Shown: positions 1-8,886, counted from the first letter of the stretch. The stretch is DNA of 64,000 nucleotides from Haemophilus parainfluenzae (GCF_003252795.1 NZ_QEPQ01000004.1:124001-188000), one strand, 5' to 3'. The notes: a model not told the origin generated them from the letters alone. A program made the numbers and translations.

Positions 1-632
1 TTCGTTTTTATACCGATGATATGGCAAAAATCATTGAAAAAACGACCGCACTTTATGATTATCAAACCCAATATATTCTCGCACACTCCCTCGGCGCATT
101 GATTTCCACCTATTATCTGGCCAATTACGATCACCATATTAAAAAAGCCGTGCTTTCTTCGCCTTTCTTTGGCGTTCCCATGAAACATCCATTACGAGAT
201 GAACTCATCATTGCAACGATGATGGCATTTGGTCAAGGTCATCGCTATGTTTTTGGTAAGGGACATTACAAACCGGCAGATTTAAACCTTAATGAACTTA
301 GCCATTCTAAAACGCGAATGAAATGGATGAACCGAATTAATCGAAAACGCGCTGTTATTCACTTAGGCGGCCCGACGTTCCGCTGGGTACATTTGTGTTT
401 AACTGCAATCAAAGCGCTCCCTAAAATCATTCCAAGAGTGGAAATACCTGTGCTTATCCTACAAGCGGAAAAGGAAAAGATTGTAGATAACAAAAATCTT
501 GAAAAATTGACCGCACTTTTTCCACATGCCGAATCTATGCTTGTACCTCAAGCAAAACATGAAATTCTTTTTGAAAAGGATAACGTGAGAAAAGCGGTAC
601 TTGAACGCGTGAATCAATTTCTTCATTCTTAA
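1..632 (+). CDS. Lysophospholipase-like alpha/beta hydrolase, 5'-truncated by window edge
   Basis: C-terminal part of an alpha/beta-hydrolase resembling PldB (lysophospholipase L2). The frame stays open to the first bases of the window, so the methionine at position 21 is probably internal. The nucleophile-elbow motif appears as AHSLG (usual form G-H-S-x-G) with the serine as presumed nucleophile. The late segment VPQAKHEILFE carries the likely catalytic histidine, and VEIPVLILQAEKEKIVD the region of the acid residue. In the family these enzymes hydrolyse lysophospholipids or monoacylglycerols at the inner membrane. The gene ends about 180 bases before torY and has no obvious hairpin terminator. 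Function is inferred from family resemblance; the missing N-terminus prevents a firmer call. Confidence 0.75.
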   Translation, partial: RFYTDDMAKIIEKTTALYDYQTQYILAHSLGALISTYYLANYDHHIKKAVLSSPFFGVPMKHPLRDELIIATMMAFGQGHRYVFGKGHYKPADLNLNELSHSKTRMKWMNRINRKRAVIHLGGPTFRWVHLCLTAIKALPKIIPRVEIPVLILQAEKEKIVDNKNLEKLTALFPHAESMLVPQAKHEILFEKDNVRKAVLERVNQFLHS

Positions 633-719
633 ACCTCCCTTATTATATTAAATATAAAGCATTATATATTGATTTATATAATGTTTTTTTATTTCTATTT
701 CATAAGTGTTTAGCTTTTG

Positions 720-761
720 TTGAGCAAGATCATAGTTTCTTTCTCACTATATCCCTACAAT
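720..761 (+). promoter_or_regulatory. FNR-type promoter of torYZ
   Basis: TTGAG-CAAG-ATCAT at 720-733 matches the FNR consensus TTGAT-N4-ATCAA at 8 of 10 positions. TACAAT at 756-761 is a good -10 hexamer. The centre of the FNR-like site (726.5) lies 41.5 bases before a start site predicted at about 768, the classic class II activator position. This fits an anaerobically induced TMAO reductase operon. Binding is inferred from sequence only. Confidence 0.55.
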
Positions 762-815
762 TCATAATACTTATTTATAGTTATACTTTTTATTGTTTGT
801 ATAGTTGGAGTGTCT

Positions 816-1916
816 ATGTCAAAAATGAAGAAAATCGTGATCGCACTTTGCTTGGCTGGTGTCGGCGCTGTGGCATTGTGGGGAACGCAATGGGTTATGC
901 ATAAAACCAGTACACCTGAGTTTTGTGTAAGTTGTCATTCAATGAGCTATCCAAAAGAAGAATGGGAAGGTTCTAGCCACTTTGCTAATGCAAAAGGCGT
1001 GCGAGCACAATGTTCAGATTGTCATATTCCAAAAGAAGGTTGGCATTATGTCAAAGCTAAATTTATTGCTTTGAAAGATTTGTGGTATGAAGCACAAGGC
1101 AAGATTGAGAATAAAGAAAAATATGAAGCCCACCGTGCTGAGCTTGCTCAAATGGTATGGAATGATATGAAAGCCAACGATTCAGAAACCTGTCGTAGCT
1201 GCCATAGTTTTGATGCAATGGAGCTTTCAAAGCAAACTAAATTAGCAAAACAAACTCATACAGATGCGCAAACAAATGGCCAAACCTGTATTGATTGCCA
1301 TAAAGGCATTGTTCACTTCCTTCCTGAAGTGCATGGCGATCAAAATGCGCAAAAATCTTCTGCTGTACAAGGCGGTACTCTCTCTGATGGCTCAGCGATT
1401 TTTGCCACTGAAATGGTGAAAGCGACCAATGACAAAGGAAATGAAGTTCGCCTCATGCCTTATGCAGAATTAATGCAATGGAAAGTAAATGGTGATCAAC
1501 TTCAAGGCACTTTACATGGTTGGCAACAAGTGGGAGCTGAAGCGGTTATTTATCAAGAATTGGGTAAACGTATTACGCTTGCTTTACTGGATGAAGATGC
1601 ACGTAACCATGTTCAAGTCGTAAAAACTGTGCATGATGCAGTAACGGATTCTGACTGGAAAGAAATCAATGTTACGGTGAATGTCGCAAAAGAAAAAATG
1701 ACATCAGATCTGACCGCACTTAATCAATACGGTAATCAGTTAAATCAAACTCAATGTAGTGGTTGTCACGCAGCAATTAGCGCAGATCATTACACGGCTA
1801 ACCAATGGATTGGTGTAGTGAATTCCATGAAAGAGCGTACATCAATGAATAAAGATGAAGTACGTGCGTTAACTATTTATCTGCAACGCAATGCCAAAGA
1901 TATGGCAAAACAATAA
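816..1916 (+). CDS. torY: Pentaheme c-type cytochrome TorY/TorC (NapC/NirT family)
   Basis: Membrane-anchored multiheme cytochrome that passes electrons from menaquinol to a periplasmic N- or S-oxide reductase. One N-terminal membrane anchor (about residues 6-28) is followed by four CxxCH haem motifs in the NapC-like domain (CVSCH, CSDCH, CRSCH, CIDCH) and a fifth (CSGCH) in the C-terminal domain. Five motifs are the TorC/TorY pattern. The ATG at 816 is preferred over the GTG at 810 because the ribosome site TGGAG (806-810) overlaps that GTG and sits 5 bases from the ATG. It lies 27 bases upstream of torZ, clearly in one operon. The pairing with a TorZ-type reductase makes TorY more likely than TorC. 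Confidence 0.9.
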   Translation: MSKMKKIVIALCLAGVGAVALWGTQWVMHKTSTPEFCVSCHSMSYPKEEWEGSSHFANAKGVRAQCSDCHIPKEGWHYVKAKFIALKDLWYEAQGKIENKEKYEAHRAELAQMVWNDMKANDSETCRSCHSFDAMELSKQTKLAKQTHTDAQTNGQTCIDCHKGIVHFLPEVHGDQNAQKSSAVQGGTLSDGSAIFATEMVKATNDKGNEVRLMPYAELMQWKVNGDQLQGTLHGWQQVGAEAVIYQELGKRITLALLDEDARNHVQVVKTVHDAVTDSDWKEINVTVNVAKEKMTSDLTALNQYGNQLNQTQCSGCHAAISADHYTANQWIGVVNSMKERTSMNKDEVRALTIYLQRNAKDMAKQ

Positions 1917-1943
1917 TGAATTAACTATCTAAAAGAGGCTGAA

Positions 1944-4421
1944 ATGAAAAAGAATAACGTAAACGAACAACGTCGTGATTTTCTGAAAAAAACATCTTTA
2001 GGCGTGGCAGGTAGTGCCCTTTCTGGTGGTATGGTGGGCGTTGTATCAAAAAGTGCGGTGGCAAAAGAAGCTGAAATGAAAACCGTGGTTACTGCCGCTC
2101 ACTGGGGACCGATTGGTGTGGTTGTGGAAGATGGTAAGGTTGTGAAATCCGGTCCTGCTATTGAGCCTGCTGTACCAAACGAATTACAAACGGTTGTAGC
2201 TGATCAGCTCTACAGCGAAACTCGCGTGAAATATCCAATGGTGCGTAAAGGCTTTTTAGCTAACCCAGGAAAAAGCGATACCACAATGCGTGGTCGTGAT
2301 GAATGGGTGCGTGTTTCTTGGGATGAAGCGTTAGATTTAGTACACAATCAGCTTAAACGTGTTCGTGACGAACATGGTCCAACAGGCATTTTTGCTGGTT
2401 CTTATGGTTGGTTTAGCTGTGGTTCATTACATGCTTCTCGTACGTTATTACAGCGCTACATGAACGCTACCGGTGGTTTTGTGGGCCACAAAGGGGACTA
2501 CTCTACGGGTGCCGCGCAAGTAATCATGCCACACGTACTTGGTACCATTGAAGTCTATGAACAACAAACCAGCTGGGAATCAGTGCTAGAAAACAGCGAT
2601 ATCATTGTGCTTTGGTCTGCAAACCCACTCACAACCATGCGTATTGCTTGGATGTCCACCGACCAAAAAGGGATTGAATATTTCAAAAAATTCCAAGCGA
2701 CTGGAAAACGCATTATTTGTATCGACCCGCAAAAAAGCGAAACGTGTCAAATGCTGAATGCAGAATGGATTCCGGTGAATACCGCAACGGATGTACCATT
2801 AATGCTGGGTATTGCGCATACTTTAGTTGAACAAGGTAAGCACGATAAAGATTTCTTGAAAAAATACACATCGGGTTACGCTAAATTCGAGGAATATTTA
2901 TTAGGTAAAACTGATGGCCAACCAAAAACAGCAGAATGGGCGGCAAAAATTTGTGGTGTACCGGCAGAAACGATTAAACAGCTTGCAGCCGATTTCTCAA
3001 GCAAACGTACCATGTTAATGGGTGGTTGGGGTATGCAACGTCAACGCTATGGCGAACAAACCCACTGGATGTTAGTAACGCTAGCGTCTATGTTAGGACA
3101 AATTGGCTTGCCGGGTGGTGGTTTCGGTTTAAGTTATCACTATTCAAATGGTGGGGTGCCAACAGCAGCAGGTGGTATTATCGGTTCTATTACCGCAAGT
3201 CCATCAGGCAAAGCAGGTGCAAAAACATGGTTGGATGATACATCTAAATCCGCTTTCCCATTGGCGCGTATTTCAGATGTGTTGCTCAATCCAGGCAAAA
3301 AAATTCACTATAACGGCACTGAAATTACTTACCCGAACATTAAAGCAGTATATTGGGCGGGCGGTAACCCATTTGTTCACCATCAAGATACTAATACCTT
3401 AGTGAAGGCTTTCCAACAACCTGATGTGGTGATTGTGAATGAGGTAAACTGGACGCCAACTGCGCGCATGGCAGATATTGTCTTGCCGGCAACTACCAGT
3501 TATGAACGTAATGACTTAACCATGGCAGGCGACTACTCCATGATGAGCATTTACCCGATGAAACAAGTGGTTCCACCACAATTTGAAGCGAAAAATGACT
3601 ACGATATTTTCGTTGAGCTTGCTAAACGAGCAGGTGTGGAAGAACAATACACTGAAGGTAAAACGGAAATGGAATGGCTGGAAGAATTCTACAATGCAGC
3701 CTTTACTGCCGCACGTGCAAACCGTGTTGCAATGCCACGTTTTGATAAATTCTGGGCTGAAAATAAACCATTAAGTTTTGAAGCGGGCGAAGCCGCGAAG
3801 AAATGGGTGCGTTATGGTGAATTCCGTGAAGATCCATTGCTTAATCCGCTCGGTACGCCGTCAGGCAAAATTGAGATTTTCTCTGATGTTATTGAGAAAA
3901 TGCATTATAACGACTGTAAAGGTCACCCAAGCTGGATGGAACCAGAAGAGTTTGCGGGTAATGTGACGGAAGAATATCCGTTAGCTTTAGTGACGCCACA
4001 CCCTTACTATCGTTTACATAGCCAATTGGCGCATACTTCATTACGTCAAAAATATGCGGTAAATGATCGTGAGCCAGTGATGATTCATCCTGAAGATGCG
4101 GCTGCGCGTGGTATTAAAGATGGTGATATTGTTCGTGTTCACAGTAAACGTGGTCAAGTGCTTGCGGGTGCGGTTGTCACAGAAAATATCATTAAAGGTA
4201 CTGTTGCTCTCCATGAAGGTGCATGGTATGACCCAATGGACTTAGGCGAAAGTGAAAAACCGTTGTGTAAAAATGGTTGCCCGAACGTATTAACACGCGA
4301 TGAGGGTACATCAAAACTTGCTCAAGGTAACTCACCAAATACCTGTATTGTTCAGGTTGAAAAATTTACCGGTAAAGCACCTGAAGTGACGGTATTCAAA
4401 CAACCGAAACACGCTGTGTAA
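1944..4421 (+). CDS. torZ: Periplasmic TMAO/biotin-sulfoxide-type molybdoenzyme TorZ
   Basis: Molybdopterin oxidoreductase of the DMSO reductase family (TorA/TorZ/BisC branch), reducing trimethylamine N-oxide or other N/S-oxides in the periplasm. The N-terminus has a twin-arginine signal (QRRDFLKKT, residues 9-17) followed by a small-residue hydrophobic stretch, so it is exported folded with its cofactor. The segment GSYGWFS near residue 152 is where this branch carries the serine that ligates molybdenum. The 825-residue length is normal for the family. It is cotranscribed with torY, which supplies electrons. A paired uptake-sequence hairpin ends the unit. Exact substrate preference (TMAO or biotin/methionine sulfoxide) cannot be read from sequence. 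Confidence 0.9.
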   Translation: MKKNNVNEQRRDFLKKTSLGVAGSALSGGMVGVVSKSAVAKEAEMKTVVTAAHWGPIGVVVEDGKVVKSGPAIEPAVPNELQTVVADQLYSETRVKYPMVRKGFLANPGKSDTTMRGRDEWVRVSWDEALDLVHNQLKRVRDEHGPTGIFAGSYGWFSCGSLHASRTLLQRYMNATGGFVGHKGDYSTGAAQVIMPHVLGTIEVYEQQTSWESVLENSDIIVLWSANPLTTMRIAWMSTDQKGIEYFKKFQATGKRIICIDPQKSETCQMLNAEWIPVNTATDVPLMLGIAHTLVEQGKHDKDFLKKYTSGYAKFEEYLLGKTDGQPKTAEWAAKICGVPAETIKQLAADFSSKRTMLMGGWGMQRQRYGEQTHWMLVTLASMLGQIGLPGGGFGLSYHYSNGGVPTAAGGIIGSITASPSGKAGAKTWLDDTSKSAFPLARISDVLLNPGKKIHYNGTEITYPNIKAVYWAGGNPFVHHQDTNTLVKAFQQPDVVIVNEVNWTPTARMADIVLPATTSYERNDLTMAGDYSMMSIYPMKQVVPPQFEAKNDYDIFVELAKRAGVEEQYTEGKTEMEWLEEFYNAAFTAARANRVAMPRFDKFWAENKPLSFEAGEAAKKWVRYGEFREDPLLNPLGTPSGKIEIFSDVIEKMHYNDCKGHPSWMEPEEFAGNVTEEYPLALVTPHPYYRLHSQLAHTSLRQKYAVNDREPVMIHPEDAAARGIKDGDIVRVHSKRGQVLAGAVVTENIIKGTVALHEGAWYDPMDLGESEKPLCKNGCPNVLTRDEGTSKLAQGNSPNTCIVQVEKFTGKAPEVTVFKQPKHAV

Positions 4422-4430
4422 AACCAATAA

Positions 4431-4477
4431 AAAACGACCGCACTTTGATTTTATCCATTCAGGTGCGGTCTTTTTTC
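4431..4477 (+). terminator. Uptake-sequence hairpin terminator after torZ
   Basis: Inverted pair GACCGCACTTT (4436-4446) and GGTGCGGTC (4462-4470), followed by a run of T. The left arm is a perfect Hin uptake core. The right arm carries a change (GGTGCGGT instead of AGTGCGGT). The T-run supports Rho-independent termination. Confidence 0.75.
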
Positions 4478-4696
4478 AATAAGTTTTTCTGTACTTTGTT
4501 TTTTTTCACCTATCAAATCAATTTTCTCTACCTTTCCTTCTGACCACCAAAATGTGATCTGTCTCCCAGTTTTAAGTCTTGTCTTGTACTAAAATCAACC
4601 CATAGTCCTCTTTTACGGACAAAATATTAAAGACCTGATGGTGTAAAAAGATCAGGTATTACTTTGATTCACAACGTAGAAAAAAGGAGAAAACAG

Positions 4697-6181
4697 ATGA
4701 CAAAAGATCTTAATGTCTTTGATAAACACTATGGTTTATTGATCAACGGCGAATGGACAAATGGCTCTGAGGGTAATACCTTAACAGCATATAACCCTGC
4801 AAATGGTGAAGCCTTAGCCACCTTTATTGACGCTACGGATGCAGATGTCGATGCTGCAGTGAATGCTGCGAAAGAGGCCTTTAAAACCTGGAAAAATACC
4901 AGCGCAACGGAACGAGCTACAATTTTGAATAAAATTGCAGATATTATTGACGAAAATACTGAATTATTCGCTTTACAAGAAACGTTGGATAACGGTAAAC
5001 CGATTCGCGAAACACGCGCAGCAGATATTCCGTTGGCATCAGATCATTTCCGTTATTTTGCCAGTGTTATTCGCGCCGAAGAAGGTGTCGCAAACCAGCT
5101 GGATAGCGAAGATTTGTCGTTGATTTTACGCGAGCCTATTGGCGTTGTTGGTCAAATTATTCCATGGAACTTTCCGTTCTTAATGGCTGCATGGAAAATA
5201 GCACCGGCATTGGCAGCAGGTTGTACTGTCGTGATTCACCCATCTTCCTCTACTTCATTGAGCTTACTTTCCTTAGCTCAAAAAATTAATCATTTATTAC
5301 CGAAAGGTGTCTTCAATGTTATTACTGGTAAGGGTTCTAAATCTGGCGAATACATGTTGCACCATACTGGATTTAACAAACTGGCATTCACCGGTTCCAC
5401 CGAAATCGGTAGAAAAATTGGTGTGGCTGCTGCTGAAATGTTGATTCCATCCACCTTGGAATTAGGTGGTAAATCAGCCAATATTTTCTTTGACGATATG
5501 CCATTTGATAAAGCATTGGAGGGTGCACAAAAAGGAATTCTCTTCAACCAAGGGCAAGTGTGTTGTGCCGGTTCACGTATTTTCGTACAAGAAAGCGTTT
5601 ACGATAAATTTATAGCGGCACTAAAAGAAGAATTTAAGAAAGTTAAAGTCGGCTTACCTTGGGAAGATGACACGCAAATGGGGGCGCAAGTAAACGGAAA
5701 TCAAGTTAAGGTTATTAGCAAGTATGTTGATATTGCTAAAGAAGAAGGGTGTCAAATCATCCTTGGTGGAGGTAAATCAACCGACCCGGCATTGGCTCGA
5801 GGCGAATTTTTCCAACCAACCTTAATTTTAGCGCCTGATAACAAAAAACGCGTGGCACAAGAAGAAATTTTTGGTCCGGTTGCTGTGGTAATCAAATTCA
5901 AGGATGAAGCAGATGTAATTAAAATGGCAAATGACAGTGATTATGGCCTAGGTGGTGCGGTGTGGACATATAACATTAACCGTGCGCTACGAGTTGCACG
6001 CGCACTTGAAACCGGTCGAGTTTGGGTGAACTGTTATAACCGTTTACCAGCTGGAGCACCTTTCGGTGGTTATAAAACCTCCGGTATAGGTCGTGAAACC
6101 CATAAAATGATGCTTGACGCTTATACACAGGTGAAAAACATCTTTATCAGCACCCGTGAAGAGCGCGAAGGTATGTATTAA
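4697..6181 (+). CDS. NAD(P)-dependent aldehyde dehydrogenase
   Basis: Soluble aldehyde dehydrogenase oxidising an aldehyde to its acid. The start at 4697 is chosen because AGGAG (4685-4689) sits 7 bases upstream; it gives 494 residues, the usual family length. Visible landmarks are PWNFP (Asn158, oxyanion), LELGGKS (Glu255, general base), GQVCCAG (Cys289 nucleophile) and EIFGPV. The cofactor-binding segment reads VVIHPSSSTS instead of the usual VVxKPxEQTP, so the conserved lysine that contacts the NAD ribose is histidine here. It stands alone between two hairpin terminators. Substrate is unknown; AldB-like acetaldehyde oxidation is possible. Confidence 0.85.
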   Translation: MTKDLNVFDKHYGLLINGEWTNGSEGNTLTAYNPANGEALATFIDATDADVDAAVNAAKEAFKTWKNTSATERATILNKIADIIDENTELFALQETLDNGKPIRETRAADIPLASDHFRYFASVIRAEEGVANQLDSEDLSLILREPIGVVGQIIPWNFPFLMAAWKIAPALAAGCTVVIHPSSSTSLSLLSLAQKINHLLPKGVFNVITGKGSKSGEYMLHHTGFNKLAFTGSTEIGRKIGVAAAEMLIPSTLELGGKSANIFFDDMPFDKALEGAQKGILFNQGQVCCAGSRIFVQESVYDKFIAALKEEFKKVKVGLPWEDDTQMGAQVNGNQVKVISKYVDIAKEEGCQIILGGGKSTDPALARGEFFQPTLILAPDNKKRVAQEEIFGPVAVVIKFKDEADVIKMANDSDYGLGGAVWTYNINRALRVARALETGRVWVNCYNRLPAGAPFGGYKTSGIGRETHKMMLDAYTQVKNIFISTREEREGMY

Positions 6182-6204
6182 TCACTCACTTTCTAACCTA
6201 AAAA

Positions 6205-6248
6205 TAAACCGCACTTTGATTTTATCCATCAAAGTGCGGTTATTTTTT
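6205..6248 (+). terminator. Perfect uptake-sequence hairpin terminator
   Basis: Perfect 14-base inverted repeat AACCGCACTTTGAT (6207-6220) and its complement (6228-6241), with a seven-base loop and a following T-run. Built from two head-to-head uptake sequences. Confidence 0.85.
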
Positions 6249-6311
6249 TATTTATATCAAATTTTTACTCAACTCTATTAAAAAAATGCGCTTAAATCTT
6301 TACTCGTACTA

Positions 6312-6371
6312 AATAAGTGGTATCTTTATAACCGCTTATTTAATCGATTGCGTCACGGTCGTTATCCGTGA
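6312..6371. promoter_or_regulatory. Two inverted repeats upstream of the DASS transporter
   Basis: AATAAGTGGT (6312-6321) pairs with ACCGCTTATT (6331-6340) with one G-U. TCACGG (6353-6358) pairs perfectly with CCGTGA (6366-6371) across seven bases. Neither is followed by a T-run, so they look more like operator half-sites than terminators. The regulator is unknown. Confidence 0.35.
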
Positions 6372-6408
6372 TGAATTATTTTTTGTTCATTTATCTAGGA
6401 GTTATCCT

Positions 6409-7863
6409 ATGGAAAGTAAAATTCCAGCAGTAGAAGTCAAACTTGGCTTTAAATGGCAGGGGCTGCTGATAGCCGTCATCGTTGGTTTAGGGATTTGGTT
6501 AATCCCGACACCAGAAGGTTTATCCGCTAAAGCCTGGGGAATGCTAGCGCTGTTTGTCGCAACCATTGTGGCTATTATCGCGAAAGCAATGCCTATGGGT
6601 GCTGCAACCTTGGTGGCATTGGTGATCAGTGGATTAACTGGTCTTACACCAATTTCGCCAAAACAAGGTGATGTTGGCATGTTATCCGGCTTTGCTAATG
6701 GCACGATTTGGTTGATTGCTATTGCTATGTTTTTATCTCGCGCGGTGATTAAAACCGGTTTAGGTAAACGTATCGCGCTGTACTTCGTTGGTCGTTTTGG
6801 TAAAAAAATGATGGGTGTGGCTTATGGTATGGCGTTGGCTGATGTCGTTATCGGTCCGGGTATTCCTTCGGCTTCTGCGCGTGGTGGCGGTATTATGTAC
6901 CCTATTATGCAATCTATTGCTGATGCATATGAGTCCAAACCGGGTCCAACTGCTCGTCGTGCAGGTGCTTTCTTAGCGATTGCGGTCTCTCAAATCGATA
7001 CCATTATTTGTACCATGTTCTTAACCGCCATGGCGGGTAACCCGTTAATTGCAGAACTCGCGAAAAGCCAAGGTGTGGAAATCACTTGGATGACATGGTT
7101 CTTAGGGGCGATCGTACCGGGTATTGTGAGCCTAATCGTCTTGCCTTATTTCGTGTATTTAATTTATCCGCCAGAATTAAAAGATACGCCTAAAATGGCA
7201 GAAATGGCACGTGAAGAATTAAAAAGCATGGGCCCAATGAGTAAAGCGGAATGGATTCTTGCCCTAGACTTTATCCTTCTTTTATTCCTTTGGACGGTGG
7301 GTGATTTAGTCTTCCATATCCCTGCAACAATTTCAGCGTTTATCGGTTTAGTGATTTTATTATTAACCAACATTATGAGCTGGAAAAATATCGTGGCAGA
7401 AACTACCGCATGGGATACGATGTTCTGGTTTGCGGTATTGGTGATGATGGCGAATGCACTTAATAAATACGGTGCAATCACTTGGATTTCCACTCATATT
7501 TCCTCATCTGTGGGAGGTTTCAGCTGGCCAATTGCTTTTACTATTTTAGTGTTGGTGTATTTCTATACCCGCTATTTCTTTGCTTCAGCCATGGCACATA
7601 TTTCCGCAATGTATCTCGCTTTCGTGGCTGCGGCTATCGCTGTGGGTACACCACCAATCATTGCTGCAATCGGTTTAGGTTACACCTCAACATTATCCAT
7701 GAGTTTAACGCAATACGCTGGTGGTCCTGGTCCAGCACTATACGGTTCAGGTTATAACTCAACCGGTCAATGGTGGGGCGTGAGCTTTATTGTTTCCATC
7801 CTTTCATTAGTGATTTGGTTCGGTGTGGGTGGATTATGGATGAAACTACTAGGTTGGTGGTAA
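6409..7863 (+). CDS. DASS-family anion:Na+ symporter (di/tricarboxylate-type)
   Basis: Polytopic inner-membrane transporter of the divalent anion:sodium symporter family (SLC13-like, CitT/TtdT/SodiT-type). About a dozen hydrophobic segments run through 484 residues. The family's paired motif regions are seen at PGIPSASARGGGIMYPI and at ISAMYLAFVAAAI with SLTQYAGGPGPALYGSGY. The ribosome site TAGGAG is 8 bases before the ATG. Flanked by hairpin terminators, it is probably a single-gene unit. Likely substrates are C4-dicarboxylates, 2-oxoglutarate, citrate or tartrate; sequence alone does not decide. Confidence 0.85.
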   Translation: MESKIPAVEVKLGFKWQGLLIAVIVGLGIWLIPTPEGLSAKAWGMLALFVATIVAIIAKAMPMGAATLVALVISGLTGLTPISPKQGDVGMLSGFANGTIWLIAIAMFLSRAVIKTGLGKRIALYFVGRFGKKMMGVAYGMALADVVIGPGIPSASARGGGIMYPIMQSIADAYESKPGPTARRAGAFLAIAVSQIDTIICTMFLTAMAGNPLIAELAKSQGVEITWMTWFLGAIVPGIVSLIVLPYFVYLIYPPELKDTPKMAEMAREELKSMGPMSKAEWILALDFILLLFLWTVGDLVFHIPATISAFIGLVILLLTNIMSWKNIVAETTAWDTMFWFAVLVMMANALNKYGAITWISTHISSSVGGFSWPIAFTILVLVYFYTRYFFASAMAHISAMYLAFVAAAIAVGTPPIIAAIGLGYTSTLSMSLTQYAGGPGPALYGSGYNSTGQWWGVSFIVSILSLVIWFGVGGLWMKLLGWW

Positions 7864-7890
7864 TCCTTATTAATTCATAAAAATCCCTAA

Positions 7891-7938
7891 AAAAACGACC
7901 GCACTTTGATTTAAATCTCAAAAGTGCGGTCATTTTTA
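7891..7938. terminator. Uptake-sequence hairpin terminator between convergent genes
   Basis: GACCGCACTTTGAT and its near complement ending AAAGTGCGGTC (7921-7931), flanked by A-runs on the left and T-runs on the right. It can serve both the transporter and the convergent lipoprotein gene. Confidence 0.8.
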
Positions 7939-7951
7939 TCTGTATTTTGAA

Positions 7952-8254
7952 TTAATCATCCCAGTCGTCATCCCAATCACGATGTTTTCTGTGGTGGTGA
8001 TGTCTTTTATGTTTTTTATGATGGCGATATTCTCTGTCATCGTAGTCTCCACCTTTATTCACTTGACTACCGATTACGCCACCTAATGCTGCGCCGCCGA
8101 GTGTTGTGGCAATATCACCACCTAATAAACCACCGGCTACGCCGCCGATTGCTGCACCTGTTGCAGTATGACGTTGTTGTCTGTCCATTTCACAAGCGGT
8201 TAAGCTTCCTGCTAATGCAACAATCACTAACCCTTTCATCAATTTAGATTTCAT
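7952..8254 (-). CDS. Glycine-zipper lipoprotein with His/Asp-rich tail
   Basis: Small predicted lipoprotein of 100 residues. The signal peptide ends in the lipobox LTAC (Cys about residue 21). It is followed by a glycine-zipper membrane domain with repeated GG and small residues (about residues 32-66), like SlyB/OsmB/YcfJ-type outer-membrane lipoproteins. The last third is strikingly rich in His, Lys, Arg and Asp and ends DWDDDWDD; the His cluster suggests metal or polyanion binding, which is inference. The gene is monocistronic and borders the immunity-gene region. No specific function can be assigned. Confidence 0.75.
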   Translation of the reverse strand: MKSKLMKGLVIVALAGSLTACEMDRQQRHTATGAAIGGVAGGLLGGDIATTLGGAALGGVIGSQVNKGGDYDDREYRHHKKHKRHHHHRKHRDWDDDWDD

Positions 8255-8296
8255 AAATCTACTCCTCTATTTTTGTCGGGATTGCTTGCCTAAGCA

Positions 8297-8405
8297 CTTA
8301 TGCAATCCGGCGTGTAAAAGCATTCCTTTTACGATTGCTTTGACTGTTTGGAAAATTAGTTAGTTCAAACGGCGTGTTCAATTGGTTTAAGAATGAACAA
8401 ATTTT
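8297..8405. repeat. Divergent direct repeat, left copy, flanking immunity array 1
   Basis: This stretch begins GCAATCCGGCGTGTAA and shares interspersed blocks (GCAATCC-GC-TG, CATTCCT, GAAAA-T-GTTAGT-CAA) with 11341-11440 at the other end of the array. By eye roughly three in five bases match, with small gaps. It holds no convincing gene. The two copies could be ends of a recombined unit. Confidence 0.35.
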
Positions 8406-8422
8406 GGTATGATTGTTGGTAA

Positions 8423-8509
8423 ACAGTATTAAACTGGAGAGTAATAATCTTGAAATTGATAAATATTTATATTTTTGATAATAATGGCAGCGTGGTTATC
8501 CCTAAGTAA
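8423..8509 (+). pseudogene. Toxin C-terminal remnant before the first immunity-like gene
   Basis: An open stretch without a usable start ends NIYIFDNNGSVVIPK and a TAA, 11 bases before the next ATG. The stop-to-start spacing and the polar, basic end resemble the 3' tip of a CdiA-CT or other polymorphic-toxin gene left behind when its immunity gene was moved. No toxin domain remains, so this is inferred from position and from parallel remnants before other genes here. Confidence 0.4.
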
Positions 8510-8520
8510 GGAATTTAATT

Positions 8521-8886
8521 ATGTATAAAAGAACAAATTATTCTTTTTTAAAAAGCATTTTCTTTCAAGATGCTTTTTCTTGGTGTCAAGAAAAGTTTAA
8601 TAGCGGTTATATTCATGATTGGACTATTAATGAAAATGAATGGGGCGCAGCTTTAGATACGTATGAAAATGCTTTTCAGCTCCCTATAGAAAAATTGATG
8701 TTATATGTTATCGCTATAACAGGATTGTCTGGGAGAAATAAAATAGCCCATTATTCTATCTTTTCTGATATAGAAGAAATTTTATCTTTAAATAGTCTTG
8801 ATGATTTAATTATGGATCTTGAAGATGTTGAGAAAGATGAGTTTTTACGAGATCTAAATATTGTTATGAATAATAAACTGATTTAG
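8521..8886 (+). CDS. Hypothetical protein, probable orphan immunity protein
   Basis: Predicted soluble, acidic, helical protein of 121 residues with no recognised family. AAGGA lies 9 bases before the ATG. It is AT-rich like the other array genes and is directly preceded by a toxin-tail-like remnant. Size, acidity and position suggest an immunity protein for a contact-dependent or polymorphic toxin. A visible feature is an acidic C-terminal half (DIEEILSL, DLIMDLEDVEKDEF). Immunity function is inference from context; the family is unknown. Confidence 0.5.
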   Translation: MYKRTNYSFLKSIFFQDAFSWCQEKFNSGYIHDWTINENEWGAALDTYENAFQLPIEKLMLYVIAITGLSGRNKIAHYSIFSDIEEILSLNSLDDLIMDLEDVEKDEFLRDLNIVMNNKLI

